Assembly (NCBI RefSeq): GCF_014145675.1
Contig: NZ_JACGZW010000005.1
Span: 310,001-374,000, forward strand
Direction: 5' to 3'
Source: Amycolatopsis dendrobii
GTDB taxonomy: Bacteria > Actinomycetota > Actinomycetes > Mycobacteriales > Pseudonocardiaceae
DNA: 64,000 nucleotides
Part shown: positions 17,845 to 26,681 of the stretch, in pieces
Position numbering within the stretch: the first letter of the stretch is position 1
Layout: each line of letters starts with the position of its first letter
Position numbers and translations under genes: made by a program
The notes under the pieces: generated by a model
The model's database searches: none
The model's input: only the letters and a program-made list of their open reading frames with translations
Told to the model about the DNA's origin: nothing

Positions 17845-17854
17845 TGTCTTGACA
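17845..17854. promoter_or_regulatory. iol operator overlapping the -35 element
   Basis: TGTCTTGACA is an inverted repeat (TGTC-TT-GACA). Its second half forms a consensus -35 hexamer TTGACA (17849-17854) for iolC. ATGTC also occurs 8 bp upstream (17836-17840). I see no good -10 hexamer at the expected spacing. A HutC-type GntR protein bound here would block the promoter. Confidence 0.5.
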
Positions 17855-17905
17855 AAGTCCTCGGGCACGGGGCACGGTCGGAGCACAGCCTGCGAGGAGG
17901 ACGCG

Positions 17906-18853
17906 ATGACCACGGGGTTCGACCTCGTCACGATGGGCCGGATCGGGGTGGACCTCTATCCGCTGCAGACCGGCGTCGGCCTGGAAGACGTCACCTCGTT
18001 CGGCAAGTACCTCGGCGGCAGCGCCACCAACGTCGCCGTCGCCGCCGCCCGGCACGGCCGCGCCTGCGCGGTGATCACCAAGACCGGAGACGACCCGTTC
18101 GGCCGGTTCCTGCGCCGCGCGCTCGCCGGATTCGGGGTGGCCGACCGGTTCGTCGGGACCTCGCCGCACCTGCCGACGCCGGTGACGTTCTGCGAGGTCT
18201 TCCCGCCGGACGATTTCCCGCTCTACTTCTACCGGTTCCCGAAGGCGCCGGACCTCGACATCGCGGCCGGCGACCTGGATTTCGACGCGATCCGCTCCGC
18301 GAAAGTCTTCTGGGCGACGGTGACCGGGCTGTCGCAGGAGCCGAGCCGCTCGGCCACGCTCGCCGCGCTGGCGGCCCGCGGCCGCGAGGGAATCACCGTG
18401 CTCGACCTCGACTACCGGCCGATGTTCTGGGAATCCCGCGAGCAGGCGCGCGAATGGGTCGGCAAGGCGCTGGGCCACGCGACGGTCGCGGTCGGCAACC
18501 TCGACGAATGCGACACCGCGGTGGCTCTGCGCGAGCCTCGGGAAGCGGCGAAAGCGTTGCGGGACAGGGGCATCTCGCTCGCGGTGGTGAAGCAGGGACC
18601 GAAGGGCGTGCTCGCGGTGGACGACACCGGAGAGGTCGAGGCGCCTCCGATGCCGGTGGAGGTGGTCAACGGCCTCGGCGCGGGTGACGCGTTCGGCGGC
18701 GCGCTGGTGCACGGGCTGCTGGCGGGCTGGGGCACCGAACGGATCATGCGGTTCGCGAACGCGGCGGGCGCGCACGTCGCCGGGGAACTCGCCTGTTCGG
18801 ACGCGATGCCGACGGAAGACCAGGTGCTGCGCAGGCTCGGAGGGACCGAATGA
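17906..18853 (+). CDS. iolC: 5-dehydro-2-deoxygluconokinase IolC (PfkB/ribokinase family)
   Basis: A 315-residue PfkB-type sugar kinase. The N-terminal signature FGKYLGGSATNVAVAAARHG and C-terminal signature VVNGLGAGDAFGGALVHGLL contain the anion hole and catalytic aspartate. The family length and the position in an iol cluster identify it as IolC, which phosphorylates 2-deoxy-5-keto-D-gluconate. GAGGAGG precedes the ATG at 17906. Its stop overlaps the next gene (ATGA), starting a run of four coupled genes. Confidence 0.93.
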   Translation: MTTGFDLVTMGRIGVDLYPLQTGVGLEDVTSFGKYLGGSATNVAVAAARHGRACAVITKTGDDPFGRFLRRALAGFGVADRFVGTSPHLPTPVTFCEVFPPDDFPLYFYRFPKAPDLDIAAGDLDFDAIRSAKVFWATVTGLSQEPSRSATLAALAARGREGITVLDLDYRPMFWESREQAREWVGKALGHATVAVGNLDECDTAVALREPREAAKALRDRGISLAVVKQGPKGVLAVDDTGEVEAPPMPVEVVNGLGAGDAFGGALVHGLLAGWGTERIMRFANAAGAHVAGELACSDAMPTEDQVLRRLGGTE

Positions 18854-19716
18854 ACACCGTCGAGCGGATCGTCGCCAAACGAGTGCACGACCCGGACGCG
18901 ATCGCCGAAGCCGCGGCCACGCGGATACGGGCGAAGACGCCGTTCAACGGCAAAGGCGCCGCCATGATCATCGCCGCCGACCACCCCGCCCGCGGCGCGA
19001 ACGCCGTCGGCGCCGATCCGCTCGCGATGGCCGACCGCGGTGAACTGCTTGAGCGGCTGTGCCTCGCGCTCGAACGGCCAGGCGTCACCGGCGTGCTCGC
19101 GACCCCGGACGTGATCGACGATCTCCTGCTCCTCGGCGTCCTGGACGGCAAGACGGTCCTCGGTTCGATGAACCGCACCGGACTGGCCGGATCGAGCTTC
19201 GAGATCGACGACCGGTTCGCCTGCTACGACGCGGAAACCATCGCGCGCATGCGGTTCGACGGCGGAAAGATGCTCACCCGGATCTGCCTGGCCGATCCGG
19301 CGACGCCGAGCGTCCTGGAGAACACCGCGAAGGCCGTCGACTCACTGGCCGCACGGAAGCTCCTCGCGATGGTCGAGCCGTTCCTCTCGGTCTGGAAAAA
19401 CGGGCGGATCGCCAACGACCTCTCCCCCGAGGCGGTCATCCGGTCCATCACGATCGCGTCCGGCCTCGGCCGGTCGTCGGCTTACACCTGGCTGAAGCTG
19501 CCGGTGGTCGCCGACATGGAGCGGGTGCTGGCCGCCTCGACGCTGCCCGCCGTGCTGCTCGGCGGCGAGGTGACGGACCCGGACGCGGCGTTCGCGTCCT
19601 GGCAGGAGGCGCTCGCGTTGCCGACGGTGCAGGGTTTGGTGGTCGGACGGTCGCTGCTCTATCCGCACGACGGCGACGTGGCCAAGGCGGTCGATACGGC
19701 GGTGGGGTTGCTGTGA
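18850..19716 (+). CDS. Cgl0158-type (beta/alpha)8 aldolase of the inositol pathway
   Basis: A 288-residue protein resembling the deoxyribose-phosphate aldolase-like family found in actinobacterial iol operons (Cgl0158 type). Visible features are AAMIIAADHPARGANAVG near residue 40, KTVLGSMNRTGLAGSSFEIDDR, and late strands WLKLPVVADMERVLAAS and AVLLGGEV. From its position it most likely cleaves 2-deoxy-5-keto-gluconate 6-phosphate to dihydroxyacetone phosphate and malonic semialdehyde, in place of IolJ. It overlaps iolC and iolB by four bases on either side. Confidence 0.82.
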   Translation: MNTVERIVAKRVHDPDAIAEAAATRIRAKTPFNGKGAAMIIAADHPARGANAVGADPLAMADRGELLERLCLALERPGVTGVLATPDVIDDLLLLGVLDGKTVLGSMNRTGLAGSSFEIDDRFACYDAETIARMRFDGGKMLTRICLADPATPSVLENTAKAVDSLAARKLLAMVEPFLSVWKNGRIANDLSPEAVIRSITIASGLGRSSAYTWLKLPVVADMERVLAASTLPAVLLGGEVTDPDAAFASWQEALALPTVQGLVVGRSLLYPHDGDVAKAVDTAVGLL

Positions 19717-20519
19717 ACCAGTTCAGTCTCGAAATCACTCCCGAATCGGCGGGCTGGGGCTACTCCGGCCTGCGCGTGCTGGAGCTCGACGGCGCCGAGA
19801 CCGTCTCCACCGGCGACGCGGAAACACTTGTGCTGCCGCTGTCCGGCACCTGCTCGGTGTCGGTCGACGGCGAGACCTTCGAGCTGGCCGGTCGCACGGG
19901 TGTCTTCGATGCGGTCACCGATTTCGCCTACCTGCCAAGGGAGGCCGAAGCGGTCGTGACCGGGCGGGGAAGGTTCGCGCTGCCCTCGGCGAAGACCTCG
20001 AAGCGGCTGCCCGCCCGATACGGGCCCGCCGACGGTGTGCCGACCGAACTGCGCGGCGCGGGCAACTGCAGCCGCCAGGTCAACAACTACTGCCTGCCGC
20101 ACACCTTCGACGCCGACCAGCTGCTCGTCTGCGAAGTCCTTACCCCGGGCGGAAACTGGTCGTCCTACCCGCCGCACAAGCACGACGAGGCGCGCGAGGG
20201 CGAAAGCGAACTCGAGGAGATCTACTACTTCGAGGTCGCCGGCGGCGGGATGGGCTACCAGCGTGTCTACGGCACTCCGGAGCGGCCGATCGACCTCCTG
20301 GAAGAGGTCCGCAGCGGCGACGTCGTGCTGATCCCGCACGGCTGGCACGGCCCGTCGATGGCCGCGCCCGGCTACGACCTGTACTACCTCAACGTGATGG
20401 CCGGTCCCGGCCCCGAGCGGGCATGGCTGATCTGCGACGACCCCGCCCACGCGTGGGTACGCCAGACTTGGGAATCGCAAGACGTCGATCCGCGACTGCC
20501 GTTCGGAGGCCCGCGATGA
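19713..20519 (+). CDS. iolB: 5-deoxy-glucuronate isomerase IolB
   Basis: A 268-residue double-cupin protein. The metal-binding signature is SSYPPHKHDE followed by ELEEIYYFEV, with PHGWHGPSMAAPGYDLYYLNVM near the end, as in IolB. It converts 5-deoxy-glucuronate to 2-deoxy-5-keto-gluconate, the IolC substrate. The start is a GTG at 19713 overlapping the preceding stop (GTGA); the stop overlaps iolD (ATGA). Confidence 0.93.
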   Translation: MNQFSLEITPESAGWGYSGLRVLELDGAETVSTGDAETLVLPLSGTCSVSVDGETFELAGRTGVFDAVTDFAYLPREAEAVVTGRGRFALPSAKTSKRLPARYGPADGVPTELRGAGNCSRQVNNYCLPHTFDADQLLVCEVLTPGGNWSSYPPHKHDEAREGESELEEIYYFEVAGGGMGYQRVYGTPERPIDLLEEVRSGDVVLIPHGWHGPSMAAPGYDLYYLNVMAGPGPERAWLICDDPAHAWVRQTWESQDVDPRLPFGGPR

Positions 20520-22375
20520 GGCTGACCACCGCGCAAGCCCTGGTGCGTTTCCTGGCCAACCAGTACTCCGAACGCGACGGCGTCGAACAGCGGCTGATTC
20601 CGGGCTGTTTCGGGATTTTCGGGCACGGCAACGTCGCCGGGCTCGGCCAAGCGCTGCTGCAGGCCGCGCCCGCCGGGACTTTTCCCTACTACCTCGCGCG
20701 CAACGAACAAGGCCAGGTGCACGCGGCGACCGCGTTCGCGAAAATGCGCAACCGGCTCCAGGCGTTCGCCTGCACCGCGTCCATCGGCCCCGGGTCCACG
20801 AACATGATCACCGGAGCCGCGCTGGCGACCACGAACCGGCTGCCCGTGCTGCTGCTGCCGAGTGACGTTTTCGCCGGCCGCGGCCCGGATCCGGTGCTGC
20901 AGCAACTGGAAGATCCCCGAGGTGGCGACGTCTCGGTGAACGACGCGTTCCGCCCGGTGTCGAAGTACTTCGACCGGATCACCCGGCCTGAGCAGCTGAT
21001 CCCGGCCGCGCTCGCGGCGATGCGGGTGCTGACCGATCCGGTGGAGACCGGCGCCGTCACGCTCGCGCTGCCGCAAGACGTCCAGGCCGAAGCCTGCGAC
21101 TGGCCCGAGGACTTCTTCCGCCGCCGCGTCTGGCATGTCGACCGCGCGGTGCCCGCTCCGGAAGCCATAAGCCGAGCCGCGGAACTGCTGCGCTCGGCCA
21201 AGGCGCCGCTGATCGTCGCGGGCGGGGGCGTCGTGTACTCCGAGGCTTGGCCGGAACTTCGTGCTTTCGCTACCGCGACCGGGATTCCCGTCGCGGACAC
21301 GCACGCGGGCAAGGGCGCGGTGCCGTGGGACCACCCGTGCGCGGTCGGCGGGCTCGGCTCCACCGGCGCTTCCGCCGCGAACGCACTGGCCGCGGACGCC
21401 GATGTGGTGCTGGGCATTGGCACCCGGTACAGCGATTTCACCACCGCTTCGCACACCGTCTTCGGCAACCCGGACGTGCGGTTCGTGAACCTCAACGTCG
21501 CCCGGTTCGACGCCGCCAAGCATTCCGCCGAGATGGTGGTGGCCGACGCCCGACGCGGATTGGAAGCTTTGTCGACCGCGCTGTCCGGCTGGCAGGTCTC
21601 CGACTCCTACCGCGCGCGGACCCGGCAGCTCGCCGATGAATGGAACCGTGCTGCCGACGCCTGCTTCGACCTCGGGCACGCTCCCCTTCCCGCGCAAACC
21701 GAAATCCTCGGAGCGCTGAACCGTTCGCTGGACGACAGCGACGTCGTGATCAACGCCGCCGGTTCCATGCCCGGTGACCTGCAAATGCTGTGGCGGGCAA
21801 GAGATCCCAAGGCGTACCACGTGGAATACGCGTACTCGTGCATGGGATATGAGGTCGCCGCGGGCGTCGGGGTGAAGCTGGCCGCACCGGAGCGCGAGGT
21901 GGTCGTGCTGGTCGGCGACGGCTCGTACCTGATGATGGCGCAGGAAATCGTCACGCTGATCGCCGAACGGCTCAAGGCGATCATCGTGCTGGTGCAGAAT
22001 CACGGGTTCGCTTCGATCGGGTCGCTGTCGGAATCGCTGGGCTCGCAACGGTTCGGGACGTCCTACCGGTATCGCGCCGGGAACGGCTTGCTGGAGGGCG
22101 ACGTGCTGCCGGTCGACCTCGCGGCCAATGCGGCCAGCCTCGGCGCGACTGTGCTGCGAGCGTCCACCGTGGACGAGTTCCGGGCGGCGATCAAGCAGGC
22201 CAAAGCGAATCCGGTGACGACGGTGGTGCACGTGGAGACGGATCCGCTCGCGCCCGATCCGCCGGGGTCGGCCTGGTGGGAGGTGCCGGTGAGCGAGGTG
22301 TCCGAAGTGGACTCCACTCGGGCGGCTTACGAGACGTATGTCGCGGAGAAGCGGAACCAGCGGCGTTACCTGTGA
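20516..22375 (+). CDS. iolD: 3D-(3,5/4)-trihydroxycyclohexane-1,2-dione acylhydrolase IolD
   Basis: A 619-residue thiamine-diphosphate enzyme. The N-terminal domain has GCFGIFGHGNVAGLGQAL and the catalytic-glutamate segment YLARNEQGQVHAATAFAK; the C-terminal ThDP motif is VVVLVGDGSYLMMAQEIVTL with a conserved Asn (VLVQNHGF). It hydrolyses trihydroxycyclohexanedione to 5-deoxy-glucuronate, feeding IolB. It is the last of the four coupled iol genes; iolG, iolE, iolA and a transporter are not in the window. Confidence 0.93.
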   Translation: MRLTTAQALVRFLANQYSERDGVEQRLIPGCFGIFGHGNVAGLGQALLQAAPAGTFPYYLARNEQGQVHAATAFAKMRNRLQAFACTASIGPGSTNMITGAALATTNRLPVLLLPSDVFAGRGPDPVLQQLEDPRGGDVSVNDAFRPVSKYFDRITRPEQLIPAALAAMRVLTDPVETGAVTLALPQDVQAEACDWPEDFFRRRVWHVDRAVPAPEAISRAAELLRSAKAPLIVAGGGVVYSEAWPELRAFATATGIPVADTHAGKGAVPWDHPCAVGGLGSTGASAANALAADADVVLGIGTRYSDFTTASHTVFGNPDVRFVNLNVARFDAAKHSAEMVVADARRGLEALSTALSGWQVSDSYRARTRQLADEWNRAADACFDLGHAPLPAQTEILGALNRSLDDSDVVINAAGSMPGDLQMLWRARDPKAYHVEYAYSCMGYEVAAGVGVKLAAPEREVVVLVGDGSYLMMAQEIVTLIAERLKAIIVLVQNHGFASIGSLSESLGSQRFGTSYRYRAGNGLLEGDVLPVDLAANAASLGATVLRASTVDEFRAAIKQAKANPVTTVVHVETDPLAPDPPGSAWWEVPVSEVSEVDSTRAAYETYVAEKRNQRRYL

Positions 22376-22495
22376 GGCAGCGGTACGCGGCAGGGCGCGA
22401 CGGAGCCGCCAGTGCGGACATCAGCGGGAGCTGCGGCGAAACCTGGCACGGAAACTTCGGTCCGCACCGAACGGTTCCCGCGCCACGATTGTCCC

Positions 22496-23842
22496 GTGAC
22501 CGCAACGACGACCTCCGCACGCAGGCAACGGCTCGCGCTGATCGCGCTCTGCCTCCCCTTCTTCATCGTCCAGCTCGACGCGACCGTGGTGAACGTCGCC
22601 GTCGAGGCGATCCGGCGCGACCTCGGCGGCGGGCTGGGCGGTGAACAGTGGGTGATCGCCAGCTACACCGTCGCGCTGGCCGCGGGCATGCTCACCGCGG
22701 GCTCGCTCGGCGACCGTTACGGCGCGCGACGGATCTGCGTGCTGGGGACCGTCGTGTTCGGCGTGGGTTCCGCACTGTGTTCGCTCGCCCCGGCCCTTCC
22801 GGTGCTGATCGTCGCGCGGACGCTGCAGGGTGTCGGCGCGGCCGCGTTGCTGCCGTGTTCGCTCGCGCTGATCGTCCGCCAATTCCCGGAACCGCGGGCG
22901 AGGGCGCATGCGCTCGGCCTGTGGGGCGGCATCGCGGCGATCGGACTCGCGACCGGGCCGGTGGCGGGCGGCGTCTTGATCGCGTTGGCCGACTGGCGCG
23001 CGATCTTCTGGGTCAACGTCCCGTTCGCCGCCCTCGCCCTCGTGCTGACCTGCCAGTACGTGGTCGAATCGCCGCCGAGGGAGCGCCGCCTCGATCCGTA
23101 CGGGCTCGTCCTCGGCACCGTCGCCCTGTCCGCGCTCGCCGGCGGGCTGATCCAGGTCGGCCGTTCCGGCTGGGCGCTTCCGCTGATCGCCGCCGGGGCG
23201 CTGACCGGGCTCGTGTTCGTCCTGGCCGAGCGGAGCCGGCGCGATCCGATGCTGCCGCTGGCGATCTTCTCGTCCCGTCCGTTCTCCGCGGCGAGCGCCG
23301 CCGGGCTGCTCTTCAATTTCTGCTTCTACGGCACCCTGCTCTGCCTGTCGCTGTACCTCCAGGGCCCGCTGCGCCAGTCCGCGTTCGCGACCGGCATGCT
23401 GACGCTCCCGCTCACCGTCGCGATCGGCGTCGGAGCCACCGCGAGCGGACGGCTCACCGCCCGCTTCGGCGCCCGCGTCCCGATGCTGACCGGGTTCAGC
23501 CTCGCCGGATTCGGCGCGCTCGTGCTGGTCGCGGCCGATTCCCTGCCACTGGTCCTGGCGGGCGGCGTGGTGCTGTGCTGCTGCTCGATCGCGATGCCCG
23601 CGATGACGTCGGTCGCGATGTCGACGCCTCCCGAGGAGCACACAGGGCTGGCCAGCGGGGTCTTGAACACGGCCCGGCAGGCGGGGGGCGCCTTGGGAAC
23701 TGCGGTGCTCGGCACGCTGCTCACCGCGGGCTCGACGATGTCGCTGGCTGTCCCGATGACAGTGGTCGCCCTCGGCTACGCGGCAGCGGTCGGCTGCACT
23801 CTGCTGGCGACCCGCCGTCAGGAGCTGTCGACGGCTCGTTAA
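22496..23842 (+). CDS. MFS transporter, DHA2 (EmrB/QacA) drug:proton antiporter type
   Basis: About 448 residues with 12-14 predicted membrane helices. Motif A appears as GSLGDRYGARR, the helix-1 signature as QLDATVVNVAVEAI and the antiporter motif C region as GIAAIGLATGPVAGG. These mark the DHA2 efflux family. The GTG at 22496 gives a natural short N-terminus; an in-frame GTG at 22412 would add 28 residues without a membrane role. It follows iolD by 120 bp but is probably independent of it. Its stop shares the palindrome TTAA with the stop of the convergent SDR gene. Confidence 0.85.
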   Translation: MTATTTSARRQRLALIALCLPFFIVQLDATVVNVAVEAIRRDLGGGLGGEQWVIASYTVALAAGMLTAGSLGDRYGARRICVLGTVVFGVGSALCSLAPALPVLIVARTLQGVGAAALLPCSLALIVRQFPEPRARAHALGLWGGIAAIGLATGPVAGGVLIALADWRAIFWVNVPFAALALVLTCQYVVESPPRERRLDPYGLVLGTVALSALAGGLIQVGRSGWALPLIAAGALTGLVFVLAERSRRDPMLPLAIFSSRPFSAASAAGLLFNFCFYGTLLCLSLYLQGPLRQSAFATGMLTLPLTVAIGVGATASGRLTARFGARVPMLTGFSLAGFGALVLVAADSLPLVLAGGVVLCCCSIAMPAMTSVAMSTPPEEHTGLASGVLNTARQAGGALGTAVLGTLLTAGSTMSLAVPMTVVALGYAAAVGCTLLATRRQELSTAR

Positions 23843-24549
23843 CCCGGCAGAAACCGCGCCCGCAGATCCGGTCGCAAAAACGCTGCCGGAGAAGCGATCG
23901 ACAACCCGCCGTCCACCGGCAACACCACGCCGGTCACGAACGACGCCCGCTCCGACGCCAGGAATTCGACCGCGTCCGCCACCTCGCGAGGAGTCCCGGT
24001 GCGGCCCAGCGGATACCCCTCGGCCACCCCCGGCCGGCCGGTCGCGCCGATCATCCCCGGCGCGACCGCGTTCACCCGGATGCCGCGCGGTCCGTACTCG
24101 AGCGCCAGCTGCCGGACCAGACCGTCCACTCCGGACTTCGCCGCCGCGTACCCGGGCAGTCCGGGCGCGGCCAGGAATCCGTTCACCGAGGTCACCGCGA
24201 CGATCGACCCGCCAGGCGGCAGCACCCGCAACGCCGCGCGAGCCGGGTAGAAGGCCGCGTCCAGGGTGTTGGAGATCGCGGAGTGCCATTGGGCGTCGGT
24301 GGTGTCGAGGGCCGCCGCGACCGGCTGGGCCGCGGCGGCCAGGACCAGGACGTCGACCGAACCGGCTTGCCGGACAATCGCGTCCGCACCGTCCGAAGTG
24401 GACGCGTCGGCGACCGCGAAATCGGTGTACGCCGGGTGGTTCGTCGCCGTCAGACCCGCGCCGAGCACGCGATCTCCGGCGAAAGCCTCGGCGATGGCGA
24501 TCCCGATGTCCGACCCGCCGCCGATGACGACGACCGACCGGCTCACCAC
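23839..24549 (-). CDS. Short-chain dehydrogenase/reductase
   Basis: A 236-residue SDR. The N-terminal glycine motif is VVVIGGGSDIGIAIAEAF, followed by the NAG-like segment VLVLAAAAQP. The catalytic serine lies in IVAVTSVNGF, the tyrosine and lysine in GYAAAKSGVDG (Y-x3-K), with VAPGMIGATG and a closing PVDGGLS. It overlaps the upstream aldolase gene; two consecutive GTG codons (24549, 24546) are possible starts. Within this operon it may reduce or oxidise a sugar acid or sugar-derived aldehyde. Confidence 0.85.
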   Translation of the reverse strand: MVSRSVVVIGGGSDIGIAIAEAFAGDRVLGAGLTATNHPAYTDFAVADASTSDGADAIVRQAGSVDVLVLAAAAQPVAAALDTTDAQWHSAISNTLDAAFYPARAALRVLPPGGSIVAVTSVNGFLAAPGLPGYAAAKSGVDGLVRQLALEYGPRGIRVNAVAPGMIGATGRPGVAEGYPLGRTGTPREVADAVEFLASERASFVTGVVLPVDGGLSIASPAAFLRPDLRARFLPG

Positions 24550-25421
24550 CCCAGTTCCTCAAGAATCTCGTTCAGCGCCTTCCCCGTCACCGCGTCCAAC
24601 GGCCGCGCGGGCAACCGCACCGTCGCCGACGCGATGATCCCCCGCCGCACCAGGATTTCCTTGTGCACGGCCCACGCTTGCCCCGGCCGCACCCCCAGGT
24701 GAATCAACGGGAGCAGCCGCGCGAACCCGGCGCGCGCGTCGCTCCGGCGCCCGGCGGCGAGATCGTCCAGCACCACCCGCAGCAGATCGGCGAATTCGCA
24801 GGCGGGCATGGTCCCGACGGCGCCGTTGTCGTACTCCTCGATCAGCGCCTGCGCGTTCTGCCCGCCCAGCACCGCGATCCCGAAGCCGCTCACGGCGGCG
24901 ACCTTGACCGGCGTCGGCGGCGATTCGACCTTGATCGACGTGATCCCCTCGACCCCGGCCAGCGCGGCGACCGCCGCCGGATCGATCGGCACCCCGGTGA
25001 CGCCGGGAGCGTCCTGGATCATCACCGGCAGGTCCGCGCCCGCGGCGACCTCGGCGAAGAACTCCACGACCTGACCCGGCCCGGGCTTCGCGAGGAACGG
25101 CGGCAGGACCATGATCTGGTCGGCCCCGCCGTCCGCGGCGAGTCGCGCCTGTTCCAGCGCGGGCGCGATCCCGGTGCCGTTGACCCCGGCGACGACTGGC
25201 ACGTCCGGGCCGGCCACGGCGCGCACCTCGCGCAGGATCAGTTCCCGCTCGACGGCGGACAGCGCGAAACCCTCGCTGGCCATGCCGAAAACGGCGACCC
25301 CGTCCGCGCCCGCGGACAGCTCGAACTCGACGAGCGAGCGCAGCGACGGCGCATCGAGCGAGCCGTCCGGAGCGAACGGAGTGGCCAGGATGGGGATGAG
25401 CCCGATCGGCGGATTCGGCAC
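24543..25421 (-). CDS. Dihydrodipicolinate synthase/N-acetylneuraminate lyase family aldolase
   Basis: A 292-residue DapA-superfamily (beta/alpha)8 protein. The Schiff-base lysine lies in GITSIKVESP and the carboxylate-binding segment reads FGMASEGFALS. The usual catalytic tyrosine motif (YNxP) is replaced by IQDAPGVTG. In this position, after a mandelate-racemase-type dehydratase, it is likely a 2-keto-3-deoxy sugar-acid aldolase or dehydratase rather than a lysine-biosynthesis enzyme. The GTG at 25421 has AAGGAGAA upstream, overlapping the end of the preceding gene; a longer frame from 25478 runs into that gene. Confidence 0.82.
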   Translation of the reverse strand: MPNPPIGLIPILATPFAPDGSLDAPSLRSLVEFELSAGADGVAVFGMASEGFALSAVERELILREVRAVAGPDVPVVAGVNGTGIAPALEQARLAADGGADQIMVLPPFLAKPGPGQVVEFFAEVAAGADLPVMIQDAPGVTGVPIDPAAVAALAGVEGITSIKVESPPTPVKVAAVSGFGIAVLGGQNAQALIEEYDNGAVGTMPACEFADLLRVVLDDLAAGRRSDARAGFARLLPLIHLGVRPGQAWAVHKEILVRRGIIASATVRLPARPLDAVTGKALNEILEELGW

Positions 25422-25425
25422 AGCG

Positions 25426-26592
25426 TCAGTTCTCCTTTGCCAGCGTAGCAACCAAATCGGCATCGACCTCGATGCCAAGGCCCGGTCCGTCCGGTACCGC
25501 GAAGCCGGTCGGGCCCGCGGTCAACGGGGTGCGCAGGATGCTTTGCGCCACCGGAATCGTGTCGGGCTGGTATTCGAAATACGGGGTGTCGGCGCTCGCC
25601 GCGGACACGTGGATTCCGGCTGCCAGCGAGACACCCAGCCCGACGGAATGGTGGCACACCACCGGAACGTGATGGGCCGATGTGAGCTCCACAATGGACA
25701 TTGCCTCGGTGATGCCGGTTCGCGCGACGTCCGGTTGCGCCAGCCGCAGCGCGCGGCGGCCGAGCCAGTCGGCGAATTCGTAGCGGTTGCGCATCGCCTC
25801 GCCGACCGCGACCGGCGTCGTGATCCGCGAAGCCAGTTCGCGGTGTCCGTCGACGTCCTCGGGCACCAGCGGCGCCTCGAAGAACAGCGCGCCGCGGCGG
25901 TCCAGTTCGCGGCCCAGCTCCACGGCCTCGCCGATCCGGTACGCCCAGTGCGCGTCGAGCGCGATCTTCATCTCCGGCGCAGCCGCGGCGACCGCGTCGA
26001 AAGTCGCCAGGTCGGCTTCGATTCCCTTGCCGGCAGCCAGCTTTACCCGCCTCGCACCCTGGCGAACCCAGTCGGCGGCGAGAGCTGCGCGTTCCTCGTC
26101 GGCGGAGCGGGCGAGACCGGAGATGTAGACGTCGACGTGCTCGCGGTGCGCGCCGCCGAGCAGCCGCGCGACCGACTGCCCGGTCAGCTTCCCGTAGAGG
26201 TCCCAGAGAGCGATGTCGACCGCGGCGAGGGCGTCGGCCTGGTGCCCGACGAGGTGGCCGCGTTCCCGCATCAGGTCGCGCAGCCCGTGCCAGAGCGGAC
26301 GCGGCCCGGCCAGCTCGCGGCCGCGCAGCCAGCCGGCCAGCAGCCGGTCGACGACGGCCGCGACGACCTCAGGGCCGACGGGAGCGAGCGCCTCGCCCCA
26401 TCCGGTGGTGCCGTCGGCCGCGGTGATCTTCACCAGCATCGTCTCGAACCGGCCGGAGTAGAGGCTGCGCCACGGCTCGCGCACTACGTAACCCTGGTCC
26501 GCGCCCAGTGCGCTGCCGTCCTCCAGCGCACCGAGGTACGCCTGCCGTCCGGCGGGTTTGAGCACGTAGGTCGTGACGTCGGCAATGCGCAT
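25426..26592 (-). CDS. Mandelate racemase/muconate lactonizing enzyme family protein (probable sugar-acid dehydratase)
   Basis: A 388-residue enolase-superfamily protein. The capping domain includes GHLVGHQADALAAVDIALWDL. The barrel has the three expected metal ligands in KIALDAHWAY (Asp), FFEAPLVPED (Glu) and PVAVGEAMRNR (Glu), a lysine strand RRVKLAAGKG, and a late histidine segment CHHSVGLGVSLAAGIH. The family dehydrates acid sugars to 2-keto-3-deoxy acids, which suits the adjacent DapA-family aldolase. The ATG at 26592 follows GGAGGG. It is divergent from an IclR gene. Confidence 0.85.
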   Translation of the reverse strand: MRIADVTTYVLKPAGRQAYLGALEDGSALGADQGYVVREPWRSLYSGRFETMLVKITAADGTTGWGEALAPVGPEVVAAVVDRLLAGWLRGRELAGPRPLWHGLRDLMRERGHLVGHQADALAAVDIALWDLYGKLTGQSVARLLGGAHREHVDVYISGLARSADEERAALAADWVRQGARRVKLAAGKGIEADLATFDAVAAAAPEMKIALDAHWAYRIGEAVELGRELDRRGALFFEAPLVPEDVDGHRELASRITTPVAVGEAMRNRYEFADWLGRRALRLAQPDVARTGITEAMSIVELTSAHHVPVVCHHSVGLGVSLAAGIHVSAASADTPYFEYQPDTIPVAQSILRTPLTAGPTGFAVPDGPGLGIEVDADLVATLAKEN

Positions 26593-26645
26593 GCAGCCCT
26601 CCAACACCAGGATTCAGGAACTTGCCTCCAACTTTTGCACGCCAC

Positions 26646-26660
26646 TTGCGAAATATGCAA
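26646..26660. promoter_or_regulatory. Putative IclR operator in the divergent promoter
   Basis: TTGCGAAATATGCAA, a 15-bp inverted repeat (TTGC-N7-GCAA), lies in an AT-rich patch between the divergent dehydratase and IclR genes. A further TTGCA occurs just upstream (26634-26638). The spacing is typical of IclR operators; binding is inferred. Confidence 0.5.
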
Positions 26661-26681
26661 CTACTACCCATAATCAGGACC

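Noticed and set aside
23839..23842. Shared TTAA stop codons of two convergent genes
   Set aside because: A coincidence of compact packing, not a signal.
22421..24562. 713-codon minus-strand frame across the DHA2 transporter and SDR genes
   Set aside because: It spans two convergent genes with real motifs and is itself low-complexity.
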